Assembly: GCA_027923505.1 (NCBI GenBank)
Contig: BROI01000035.1
Location: 124,001-188,000, forward strand
Direction of reading: 5' to 3'
DNA: 64,000 nt
From: Mayamaea pseudoterrestris
Taxonomy: Eukaryota > Bacillariophyta > Bacillariophyceae > Sellaphorales > Sellaphoraceae
The notes below the pieces were generated by a model. The model worked only from the letters and a program-made list of their open reading frames with translations, was not told the origin of the DNA and ran no database searches. Within the stretch, counting starts at the first letter, position 1, and each line of letters starts with the position of its first letter. This document shows positions 41,095 through 49,243 of the stretch, piece after piece. The position numbers and the translations under genes are program-made.

Positions 41095-44000
41095 TTAATT
41101 GCTGCTATTATTCACTGGAGAAGCTCCGTTATGCTGCCAGTTCTCGCTCAGCGGCTGAACGGCATTCTTGGGTTTGTTCTCAAACAAACTGATTATATGA
41201 TTGAAGTTCGAATTTTTGCTGCGTGGTGAAACTTGAGCAGGACGCTTAAAGCCAATAGGCCTTGGTAGTTGCTGCGGGGGTAAGGATGAAACCATTGTAG
41301 GTGAAACATCCATAGCGGACCTAGAGTTCTTGCTGGTAGTCGGTACTGCCGCAAGTCCCTTTACAGGTGCCAGATTTGGTGATGAACTGCGGTAACTTGC
41401 GTAATTCCGAGTCGGCGATTTGGCAGCGACCAACGTTTGTCCACTTGTAAAGTTTTCGAAGGCAGCTGATGCACTTCGATTCCGTGCAGGGGACTGGGAT
41501 TTTCTCACTGATTTTGACACAAGCTGCTCTGCCATCTCGATTCCTGCGCTTGGTTTTGCCGCCTCCATGTTGCTCATAGATGCAGGAAACTGTACAGCGT
41601 GCTTGGTAGCTCGGGGTGGAGTTAGTCCAATATCTTCATCTGGCCCTGGCGGGCCACTAGCGGTGCTTGTCGGCGTTACGCCATGTTCCGCATCACTTTC
41701 ACCGCTATCGTCTGGTGTGACTGAAGCAAATTGTCGTATTTCAGCTTTATCTTCGCCGGTCCGCAAGGATAGCAAATGGTTTGAAGGCCTTTGCACATCG
41801 AACCGCCCAATGCCGAGTCGACCAATATCCTCAACAATATTGTCATTTTCGGATTTGTCCTCGTTCATGGACGCAGCTCGGGGGTCCACGGAGCGGTCAC
41901 GACGCATGAAGGCTGCGGCTTGTTGGAACAAGCTTATCTTGGAATATTTGGTAGATAACACATCAATACTGCTGTTACGACTAGGCGAGAATGAGTTAGT
42001 ACTTCGACGAGGCGAGCTTCTCGAGGTTTCTAAACGTTCCAGCAAAGGGTTTGGCGGCGGCAACTCAGAGACAGTATAGCTTGTCGCCATTTCCTCTCGA
42101 ACCGACTTTTCGAATTCTTTCTTTTGTCCGTAACGCTTGACATAATCACTCAGGCGAGCCACTTCCTCCAGCATGTCACCAGGGTCAACATCATTGTCGC
42201 TGTCGTCCGAACTAAGCTCATTCAACAGGTCATCGAAGTCACGCAACTGGTACGGTTCGTATGTCTCAGTACCTTCCGTTTGTTGCTGATCTCCGTTTTG
42301 CGCGTGTTCGGCGGTCAATTTTTGTTGCGCTAGGGGATACGCAAAGCTATAATTCGATAATATTCTTCTGCCACTCCTCTGAGGATCAAGCGATTGTTCA
42401 TCGCCGTATGGCTCAAAGTTTCCATCGTCCTCCTCCTCCATGCAATTTTCTCCTTCTCCGCGAGGAGTGACTTGCAGTAGGACGCCATCCGCATCCCATC
42501 TGACGGCTTCATTTATACTCACCTCAACGCCATCGTGATGCTGGAAGGATGTGCCGGGGTCATTCTCGTCACCATAAGGAAAGGAATTGATTCGTTGTAT
42601 CGGTTCTTGTCCCTCACGACCAGCATATACGCCAGCGGAGGGCCTCGGACGTTGCTGCGAAGAAGTGCTTCGTTCTTTGTTTCCATTTCGCGCCCAAGGT
42701 GCCGGAGATACTAATTCACGCGAAGCCATATCCATGTGTTCCTTCTGCCGCAATATCTCTCTCCACGCCATCTGATCCAAGGAGACAGCGTCCTGCAACT
42801 CCCGAGCAAACGGATCCGAGTCAATGTCATTTTCAATATTATCCATTGGCTCACTGAAGCTATCGAGACCAGGATAGTTGGAACTGTTGCTGCTCGAGTC
42901 GTCTTCTTCATTGGTGGTTGGAAGTGGATCCATGGCTGGATAGAGTGACGAAGCCACAGATGGCGGAGGAACCCCTCGTGCCTTTCCGATAATTCCATGC
43001 ATTTGCGGCGGTAAACGTGCCAACTTTGACTGCGACTGACGTAGCTCTGCCAGACGCTTTCGTTTTCGTTCCTTTTGTCGCTTTGTGTATAAGAGGCGGA
43101 CCCAAAATAACAAAGATGCTAGCGTGAGAAAGAGGAGAATAAAGCCAGCAGTGATGCGCCCAGTGCTTGGTCGCTTCGTGTCTGAATAGTTGCTGCTATC
43201 ATTCGTGGTATTCATGCTAGTTGTGACGCTTATGACAATGGTGTCGGTTCCGCCAAGTGTCAAAGCTTGCTGCAGACTCTCTTGCGTATGAATCGTGTCC
43301 ATAATGTTCTGGGCTGATAGCATGAATTCATCGTCCGTCATGCTACTTCTGTTAACGAAAAATCCAGCTGATCCAATAGCCTTCAGGTCTAAGCGTTGTG
43401 TTGTTCGCAAATTTCGAGAAATGAGCAAGGCAGACAAGTAATTCCCCGTTGCAGAAGCTGCCGGCGTTGCATTGAAAGCCCTCAAATCATATCGCCGTCG
43501 CAGTTTCCGCCGTCTCTGTTGGCTATTGCCGTCGAGACTCACTACCAACTTAACATCACTAGGTTGAATTTCAGCATTGGTACGATAAATTGCTCGCAAT
43601 CGTGCTGCCATGTACGTTTCCCAAATTCTTTCGCAGTTCGCCGCCAATCGCTGGGGCGTTTCATACGTTGGCGCCTGCACCGTCGCTGCAAAGTTGATTG
43701 GAATTGATGCTGGGAATGACGACAAGTTTGATTCGTCAACCGCAGGAGTCGTCATGATTGGTTTCTGCGTGTAACTGATGGGCGAAAGAGTCTTCTTTAA
43801 TTGAGGAGTGGGTGAAACGGTAGGTTTCTTGCTCACCGGAGCTTTGGTTGGTTGGAGCGATGGCTTGCGAGTGGCTGGTTTTCGCGTCGTTGGAACTCTT
43901 GTAGGAATGCGTGTCGGTTTGGGTGATGGTTGCTCTGTTTCGACTGTAGCGTTTACAGTTGGTTCAGATGTGTTGCTGCTGGTGTTGTTGCTGCTGCTGC

Positions 44001-44499
44001 TGCTGATTGCTGTTTGAGAAACCGTTGGTTCCGTCGTCTCCATTTCGGTTGCAGCAACCGTAGGCTCATTCGTCGCAGAAGTTTTCGGATTTGTCGGAGA
44101 CGCTGTTGCTGGTTGTTCCGCTAAAGTTGGAGTCGTTGTCGGTGCGTCTGTCGTTGGCGAGAACGATGGAGGTGCAGTAGGAGCGAGCGAAGTAGGTCGA
44201 CGGGTTGAATAAGCCGGAGTCGGTGCGGGTGAAACATCAATCTCTGGTGGAACTTCCCGGACTGGCGTGCCTTCCGACGCGGCGAATGCACAATGTATCC
44301 GATCGGATTGGAAGAGAAGAAAAGCATTGACAGATGCGACGAGCAACCGAGATAATGGAAATGTTCCTCGATTTCTTTTCCTCTGCGATAATTTTCGTTG
44401 AATTCCTTTACGATAAGAGCAACTATAGCATAACCAATCTTCTTCTTGACATTTCCCTTGCCGACAGCTACAATTTTCGTGGTTAACAATTGCCGGCAT
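41095..44499 (-). CDS. Single-pass membrane protein with Ser/Thr/Pro-rich ectodomain
   Basis: Single exon, 1134 residues. An N-terminal hydrophobic stretch (LLVASVNAFLLFQ, about 52-64) follows a basic, Cys-rich start and could be a signal anchor. Residues about 85-270 are mucin-like, dominated by Pro-Thr and Ser-Pro motifs (PTSLAPTAPPSFSPTT), likely sites of O-glycosylation. A folded ectodomain of about 170 residues follows, then one transmembrane helix near 446-471 (FILLFLTLASLLFW) with a strongly basic stop-transfer (KRQKERKRKR). The cytosolic tail of about 660 residues is acidic, Ser-rich and apparently disordered. No kinase or other enzyme domain is seen. A cell-surface or wall-adhesion role is an inference. 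The ATG at 44499 is about 250 bp from the divergent GatB start. Confidence 0.7.
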   Translation of the reverse strand: MPAIVNHENCSCRQGKCQEEDWLCYSCSYRKGIQRKLSQRKRNRGTFPLSRLLVASVNAFLLFQSDRIHCAFAASEGTPVREVPPEIDVSPAPTPAYSTRRPTSLAPTAPPSFSPTTDAPTTTPTLAEQPATASPTNPKTSATNEPTVAATEMETTEPTVSQTAISSSSSNNTSSNTSEPTVNATVETEQPSPKPTRIPTRVPTTRKPATRKPSLQPTKAPVSKKPTVSPTPQLKKTLSPISYTQKPIMTTPAVDESNLSSFPASIPINFAATVQAPTYETPQRLAANCERIWETYMAARLRAIYRTNAEIQPSDVKLVVSLDGNSQQRRRKLRRRYDLRAFNATPAASATGNYLSALLISRNLRTTQRLDLKAIGSAGFFVNRSSMTDDEFMLSAQNIMDTIHTQESLQQALTLGGTDTIVISVTTSMNTTNDSSNYSDTKRPSTGRITAGFILLFLTLASLLFWVRLLYTKRQKERKRKRLAELRQSQSKLARLPPQMHGIIGKARGVPPPSVASSLYPAMDPLPTTNEEDDSSSNSSNYPGLDSFSEPMDNIENDIDSDPFARELQDAVSLDQMAWREILRQKEHMDMASRELVSPAPWARNGNKERSTSSQQRPRPSAGVYAGREGQEPIQRINSFPYGDENDPGTSFQHHDGVEVSINEAVRWDADGVLLQVTPRGEGENCMEEEDDGNFEPYGDEQSLDPQRSGRRILSNYSFAYPLAQQKLTAEHAQNGDQQQTEGTETYEPYQLRDFDDLLNELSSDDSDNDVDPGDMLEEVARLSDYVKRYGQKKEFEKSVREEMATSYTVSELPPPNPLLERLETSRSSPRRSTNSFSPSRNSSIDVLSTKYSKISLFQQAAAFMRRDRSVDPRAASMNEDKSENDNIVEDIGRLGIGRFDVQRPSNHLLSLRTGEDKAEIRQFASVTPDDSGESDAEHGVTPTSTASGPPGPDEDIGLTPPRATKHAVQFPASMSNMEAAKPSAGIEMAEQLVSKSVRKSQSPARNRSASAAFENFTSGQTLVAAKSPTRNYASYRSSSPNLAPVKGLAAVPTTSKNSRSAMDVSPTMVSSLPPQQLPRPIGFKRPAQVSPRSKNSNFNHIISLFENKPKNAVQPLSENWQHNGASPVNNSSN

Positions 44500-44751
44500 G
44501 ATGGTCCGTGTCGATGATGCATGCCTGCCTCCATGGAATATTTACTCGAACGATTGGATCGAGAGGTGCAGGCTTTCGGCGATCCGAGCGAGCTGGCCAG
44601 CATGATCGTATCCTGGAATGTTGGTACGACATTTGGAGTAATACCGTAGCGACAAAGCGTGACAATTTTTCGTTTTTCCATCGGGCGAACCATCCGACTC
44701 GTTTTCGCCTTCATCTTTCTCATCCTCCACAGCAAGTTTGATCACGCGAGA

Positions 44752-46662
44752 ATGAACCATTGTACCATGATGAAGCGGTCTTTACAACATACTCTGTCTT
44801 GCGGCTGGCGATCAAGTCTATCTAGTATTTTACACTCCACTACCAGGCGACAGATTTTCCTTCGCCGCCATCTTGTCGGACATCTCCAGCATTCAGCCCT
44901 ATCAACGAATGCAGCATCGGCATCGTCTTTGTGGAAGATTGACTCTTGGAACGGCCTCTTGACGAGAAAAATATCCAAAGATTCCAGTGATCAGGATTTG
45001 CTAATCTACCAAGTCATAGTCGGTCTCGAAATTCATGCCCAGCTCGACATTCCAAGCAAACTCTTTTCAAACGCTCCATCGGCTTCTCAGCGACGCTCAC
45101 AAAACACCGTTCCCAATACTCTTCTGAGTCCATTTGACATTGCCGTTCCAGGATACTTGCCCTCCATATCGAAATCAGCCGTACAAAAGGCCGTATTGGC
45201 AGCGGCAGCACTTGATTGCAAACTCTCATCCGTCTCAAGGTTTGAACGCAAACACTACTCCTACGCGGACCTTCCACATTCCTATCAAATTACGCAACAG
45301 CGATGGCCGCTGGCTACTCATGGGAGTGTGACATGCCAATCTATCGAAAAAGCTACGAAGAACAACAAGGCGTCGACCACTAACGGCGAGATACATTGTC
45401 GGATTGAACGCATCCAACTCGAATGCGACACGGCCAAGACCACTTTGACGCACGTTGATCCAACAACGCATCAAACAAATACCTCATTTGTTTGGTCACT
45501 CATTGACTACACACGGGCAGGGACGGCATTGATGGAAATTGTAACAGCACCCGATTTACGATCGTCCAAACAAGCAGTGGCGGTGGTTTCACACATTCGC
45601 CAGTTGTTGCAGCACGTGCATGCATGCGAGGGGAAAATGCAGGAAGGACACTTGCGAGTAGACGTGAACGTGAATCTGCAGCGTGTCGAATCTAGCGGCA
45701 ATCAAGATATGCACAACGCTCGCGTTGAAGTAAAGAACCTGAATTCCTTCCAACAAATCGCCGACGCGATCGACTATGAAGCCATTCGACAAGCACACGA
45801 ATGGAGTCAGCGTGACAAACAAGGTGGACAAGTAGCACCTTCATTGGGCGAGACGAGAACGTGGGATGTTTTGAATGAATGTACTAAGCTAATCCGACGC
45901 AAGAATGAGGCCGACGACTATCGATTCTTGCCCGAGCCAGATCTGCCACCAATACATTTGAACGAAGCTGCATTCGACGGCTTATCGCTTGATGAGTTTA
46001 TTAAACTTAATTTACCAGAACTCCCTGCTGCAGCCATCCAGCGTATACGACATAATTATGGGATATCTGCGGGCCAAGCGCATGTTCTTGCCAGCGACCC
46101 GGCTGCTATTCGCTTCTTGGATGAAGCCATGACGCATGCTCCGACTCTAAACGACAAGGCATTTGCCAGAACGACCAGCAACCTCATATGCAACGAACTT
46201 TTCGCGCTCATCAAGGACAACATTGATGAGAATGATGATTGCGTGGGTGATCACAGCAAGGACGGTGCGAGTATCGCTCTTTCCACTGTTTCAGCTCATC
46301 AACTCGGTGAGCTGGCCCTTATGCAACACAAAGGTGCAATATCCAGTACCATGGCAAAAAAGATACTGTCGATTCTGTTTCGAGCAGATAACTTTACCAC
46401 AAGTCCTCGCCAAATTGCAGCCGAGCATGAGCTGGAACTCATCTCGGACCCCCAGCAACTCCTTACTATTTGCCGTCAAATTGTGGCGAAACATCCTAAT
46501 GAAGTTGAAGTTTATCGCAAGGGCGGAAAGTTTGTTGTAAAGATGCAAAAATTGTTCACCGGCAAGGCCATGGCAGCATGTCGTGGCAATGCGCACCCGG
46601 AGCGACTTCACGAAGCCGTCGAACAAGCGCTTGAAGAAGCTACTACATCAACCAGGCAGTAG
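44752..46662 (+). CDS. gatB: Aspartyl/glutamyl-tRNA(Asn/Gln) amidotransferase subunit B
   Basis: Single exon, 636 residues from ATG 44752 (44767 and 44770 are alternatives; the frame further upstream starts at GTG). The N-terminal 50 residues are rich in Arg, Ser and His, as in a mitochondrial or dual organelle presequence. The catalytic cradle has VGLEIHAQLDIPSKLFSNAP, FERKHYSYADLPHSYQITQ, DYTRAGTALMEIVTAPDL and RVEVKNLNSFQQIADAIDYE, and the C-terminal YqeY-like tail ends in GKAMAACRGNAHPERL. GatB is the kinase/transamidase subunit of GatCAB, which converts misacylated Glu-tRNA(Gln) in organelles. GatA and GatC are not in the window. Confidence 0.95.
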   Translation: MNHCTMMKRSLQHTLSCGWRSSLSSILHSTTRRQIFLRRHLVGHLQHSALSTNAASASSLWKIDSWNGLLTRKISKDSSDQDLLIYQVIVGLEIHAQLDIPSKLFSNAPSASQRRSQNTVPNTLLSPFDIAVPGYLPSISKSAVQKAVLAAAALDCKLSSVSRFERKHYSYADLPHSYQITQQRWPLATHGSVTCQSIEKATKNNKASTTNGEIHCRIERIQLECDTAKTTLTHVDPTTHQTNTSFVWSLIDYTRAGTALMEIVTAPDLRSSKQAVAVVSHIRQLLQHVHACEGKMQEGHLRVDVNVNLQRVESSGNQDMHNARVEVKNLNSFQQIADAIDYEAIRQAHEWSQRDKQGGQVAPSLGETRTWDVLNECTKLIRRKNEADDYRFLPEPDLPPIHLNEAAFDGLSLDEFIKLNLPELPAAAIQRIRHNYGISAGQAHVLASDPAAIRFLDEAMTHAPTLNDKAFARTTSNLICNELFALIKDNIDENDDCVGDHSKDGASIALSTVSAHQLGELALMQHKGAISSTMAKKILSILFRADNFTTSPRQIAAEHELELISDPQQLLTICRQIVAKHPNEVEVYRKGGKFVVKMQKLFTGKAMAACRGNAHPERLHEAVEQALEEATTSTRQ

Positions 46663-46706
46663 TTGATATCAGAAATATATGATGTAGTTAATGCACATTT
46701 TGACCG

Positions 46707-46716
46707 CTACCGGTAG
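46707..46716. repeat. CTACCGGTAG palindrome, copy 3
   Basis: In the 89-bp convergent gap between the GatB and Nudix stops. Confidence 0.9.
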
Positions 46717-46751
46717 GTCTGCATCTTGATTACTGGTTATCTTGTCGTCAT

Positions 46752-47585
46752 TCAATTTATCTCGCCCAGTTCTCTAAGTTTGTGAATGGCAAGGAGGCTG
46801 GCCCATCCTCCCACAACTGTCAGCTGTCCACTAGCAATGAGCTCCATAAGTTCTGGTATCGTAGTACCTGTCACGACTTCCATACCTTCCTCGGTCTCGT
46901 CCCTTGGTAGTGCGTGTTCGACAGCAACAGGCTCTGGATCAATGACCAAGTACACTCCAAGTCTCGTCGTACAATACTTATCCATGGCACTGTCGTGCTC
47001 TGTCACCCTGTACCAGGTGCCTCCCTTCATGCGACATTCCTCCTCTAGTTCGTACTCGGCCGCAGTAAGACTCCTGTCCTTGTCGCAATTGCTGCTACTT
47101 CCATGAAGTGACGCATCGTGTCTCGCATCTTGCGTGGCATGTTTTGAATCTTCTACCATGCCAGCCGCCAGTCCAAGGACTCGTTTATGTAGTGCGGGCA
47201 TGTATTCTCTAATAAGAGTTACAGTCTTTGTGCGACTATGCCAAACGAAAACAAGGACTGCTTGATCGGTGCCGCGCTGTCCTACAATTTCAAATTCGAC
47301 TTGTAGCGAGCTTGGCAAAGTGACGGTTCGTCGAACTAGTTTTCTCCAACCGTCATGAATGACACGATCGGAAATAATGGCAAAGTCATTGTTGGTGCTT
47401 ATGCCATGGTCCGAGCCACCTCGTCGATTCGATGAGATTGGAGCTGCGACGACGGAAGTCCCGAATTGATCGGCAGGCAAGGGAGAAGCGACAGGGATAT
47501 TCGGTATAGAAAGGATCATACAAAAACATGCCAGCATATATACGACTTGCCATTTAACATATTGCATCGACTTATTGAGCGCCAT
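46752..47585 (-). CDS. Nudix hydrolase with interrupted Nudix box
   Basis: 277 residues from ATG 47585; in-frame ATGs at 47672 and 47567 are alternatives and the longest frame starts at TTG. The N-terminus (WQVVYMLACFCMILSIPNIPVAS) looks like a signal peptide. The fold resembles ADP-ribose pyrophosphatases: VLVFVWHSRTKTVTLIREYM, then LGLAAGMVEDSK. In place of a compact Nudix box there are about 25 polar residues before SLTAAEYELEEECRMKGG, so the G(x5)E half and the RExxEE half are separated, and the Arg position is Tyr. The metal-binding Glu cluster (ELEEE) remains. The substrate is unknown; activity is uncertain. A secretory or plastid location is inferred from the leader. Confidence 0.72.
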   Translation of the reverse strand: MALNKSMQYVKWQVVYMLACFCMILSIPNIPVASPLPADQFGTSVVAAPISSNRRGGSDHGISTNNDFAIISDRVIHDGWRKLVRRTVTLPSSLQVEFEIVGQRGTDQAVLVFVWHSRTKTVTLIREYMPALHKRVLGLAAGMVEDSKHATQDARHDASLHGSSSNCDKDRSLTAAEYELEEECRMKGGTWYRVTEHDSAMDKYCTTRLGVYLVIDPEPVAVEHALPRDETEEGMEVVTGTTIPELMELIASGQLTVVGGWASLLAIHKLRELGEIN

Positions 47586-47874
47586 TGGATTCATGAATGA
47601 TAGGCATTTTGTTGGACACTTTGTTGGATGGAACGGATCGTTCGAAATGTTGGAAAGGATCATCAAACTCATCGCATCGGTTTCCAATCGATTGATACTT
47701 TTTCGGAACCTTCTTTGCGTTCGCTAAACAGCTAAAAAGCGATCTTTCGCCACCTGCGTGACACCACCATGAACGGGCCATGAATCGCGCGACAATCCAC
47801 TCCAAAATCTACCAAATAAACTTCGACAAACTGCTCTTTAGGTTGATAGTCTCTCTTTTCATTTTGTCGATAAT

Positions 47875-48770
47875 ATGACGCGTTTGATCCTCCTCGCGGC
47901 TGCCATGAGCATCTTGGCATTGCCACTGACAACTGACTGACGCCTTTTTGCAAATCTTACCATCATCCATGATTCGACAAGGTAAAGATCATCAACAAGA
48001 AGCTCTGCATCAAGCTGAACTTAATAGTTTTGACGATTTGGACGAGGCTCGACGATCCTTTGAGCAAATTCTGGACCAGCATGCCCCTGAATTTGCACTG
48101 CGCCATCTGCATGTTTTGACGTCCTCTTGTCGTCGGCGCAAACAACTCGAAATTCAACTTTTACAAAGTCTTGAAGACTCAGATGAGGCACTGGAGGAGT
48201 TGATACACTTGTGGATACATGAAGGGGCTCCAGAAGATGCAAACATAATTTTAGATATGCAGGAAGAGTGCTCGCCAGGGCTCGTCAAGGAGGAAGCGCT
48301 CTTGAAAAAGATGATACGCAAGCATCCATCTTGGTGCGAGCCATCTCTACGATTAGCGACGTTACTCTTTTACAAGGGTCGAACAGAAGAAAGCTTCGAG
48401 TTGGCGCATCGAGCTAGAGAGCTCAAGGTATGTTGAACATACACAATGTTTCACTGCGGCGTTTGCATGAACTGGTTTTCAAAGTTGGCAGCATGCTCAC
48501 GTACTTGGTTTATATTTACAGCCATGGCATTTTGAAGTATATCCTTTATTGATCATGTTGAATCTGCGAGGACCGAATCCAAGTTTTCAAAGCGCCATTG
48601 GCTGGGCAAGAATGGGTCTACCAAAACTCCATGGCCGGCGTCGTCACGAATGGGTGATGAGAGCAGTCGAGCAAGCAGAGACGCAATTTGAAACAGCGAA
48701 GGCAATCTCCGAGCAAATAATGCTTCGACCGCAATCGGAACTGACGGCCGAAACATTCACGTGGCAGTGA
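47875..48770 (+). CDS. TPR-like protein, paralogue B, with detached signal peptide
   Basis: The main frame starts at ATG 47969: exon 1 47969-48427, exon 2 48522-48770, 94-bp intron; 235 residues. Its blocks follow paralogue A (4750-5652) in order: QLLQSLEDSDEALEEL, IRKHPSWCEPSLRLATLL, KPWHFEV, WARMGLPKL. The intron falls exactly before KPW's Pro; paralogue A has no intron there. Just upstream an ATG at 47875 opens a 21-codon frame (MTRLILLAAAMSILALPLTT), a good signal peptide, which ends at 47940 in another frame. A tandem CTGA duplication at 47933-47940 lies at the break; without it the leader would run into DAFLQ and the main frame. Whether this is a real mutation, an allele or a sequence error is open. 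Confidence 0.72.
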
Positions 48771-49243
48771 GCCATGTTTTAAATATCCAGTTGCGGAGCT
48801 GTAACACATCGACGCTCCTCTTACTCCTACACTAGCAATCTATATTCATATTTATTGGTTGAAGTCCTGGTGAGCGATGTACATACCACTGTAACAGTTG
48901 GGGATGGCGTCTGATTTTTGTCTGATAGCCGAGCAGCAACTACAATCGTACGAACCACCTGCGATCTTTAAACGCTTAAGCCACTCTGGTCTGCCCGTTG
49001 TTTCACTTAAGCCTCTGAGTCATTTGACTTCATGCAAGATCGTATTCAAGTCATCAACGCAAAAGGCATAAGTAAAAAGTTTCCATTGATCAACGTGAGT
49101 TCGCAGTTGGTCACTGGAAGCGCAATCTGATCTTGCTTGCCGCATGCCCGAGTATCATATAGCTTGCAGTTCAGCTTGCTCTGCCATACAGTAAGCAACT
49201 TGGGTCTGCAATCAAGCTGCACTAAAAGAGACTTTGATTGACC
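48771..49243. other. Intergenic region
   Basis: Holds the 3' flank of the TPR-like gene and the promoter of the secreted repeat protein. Nothing else is supported. Confidence 0.55.
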
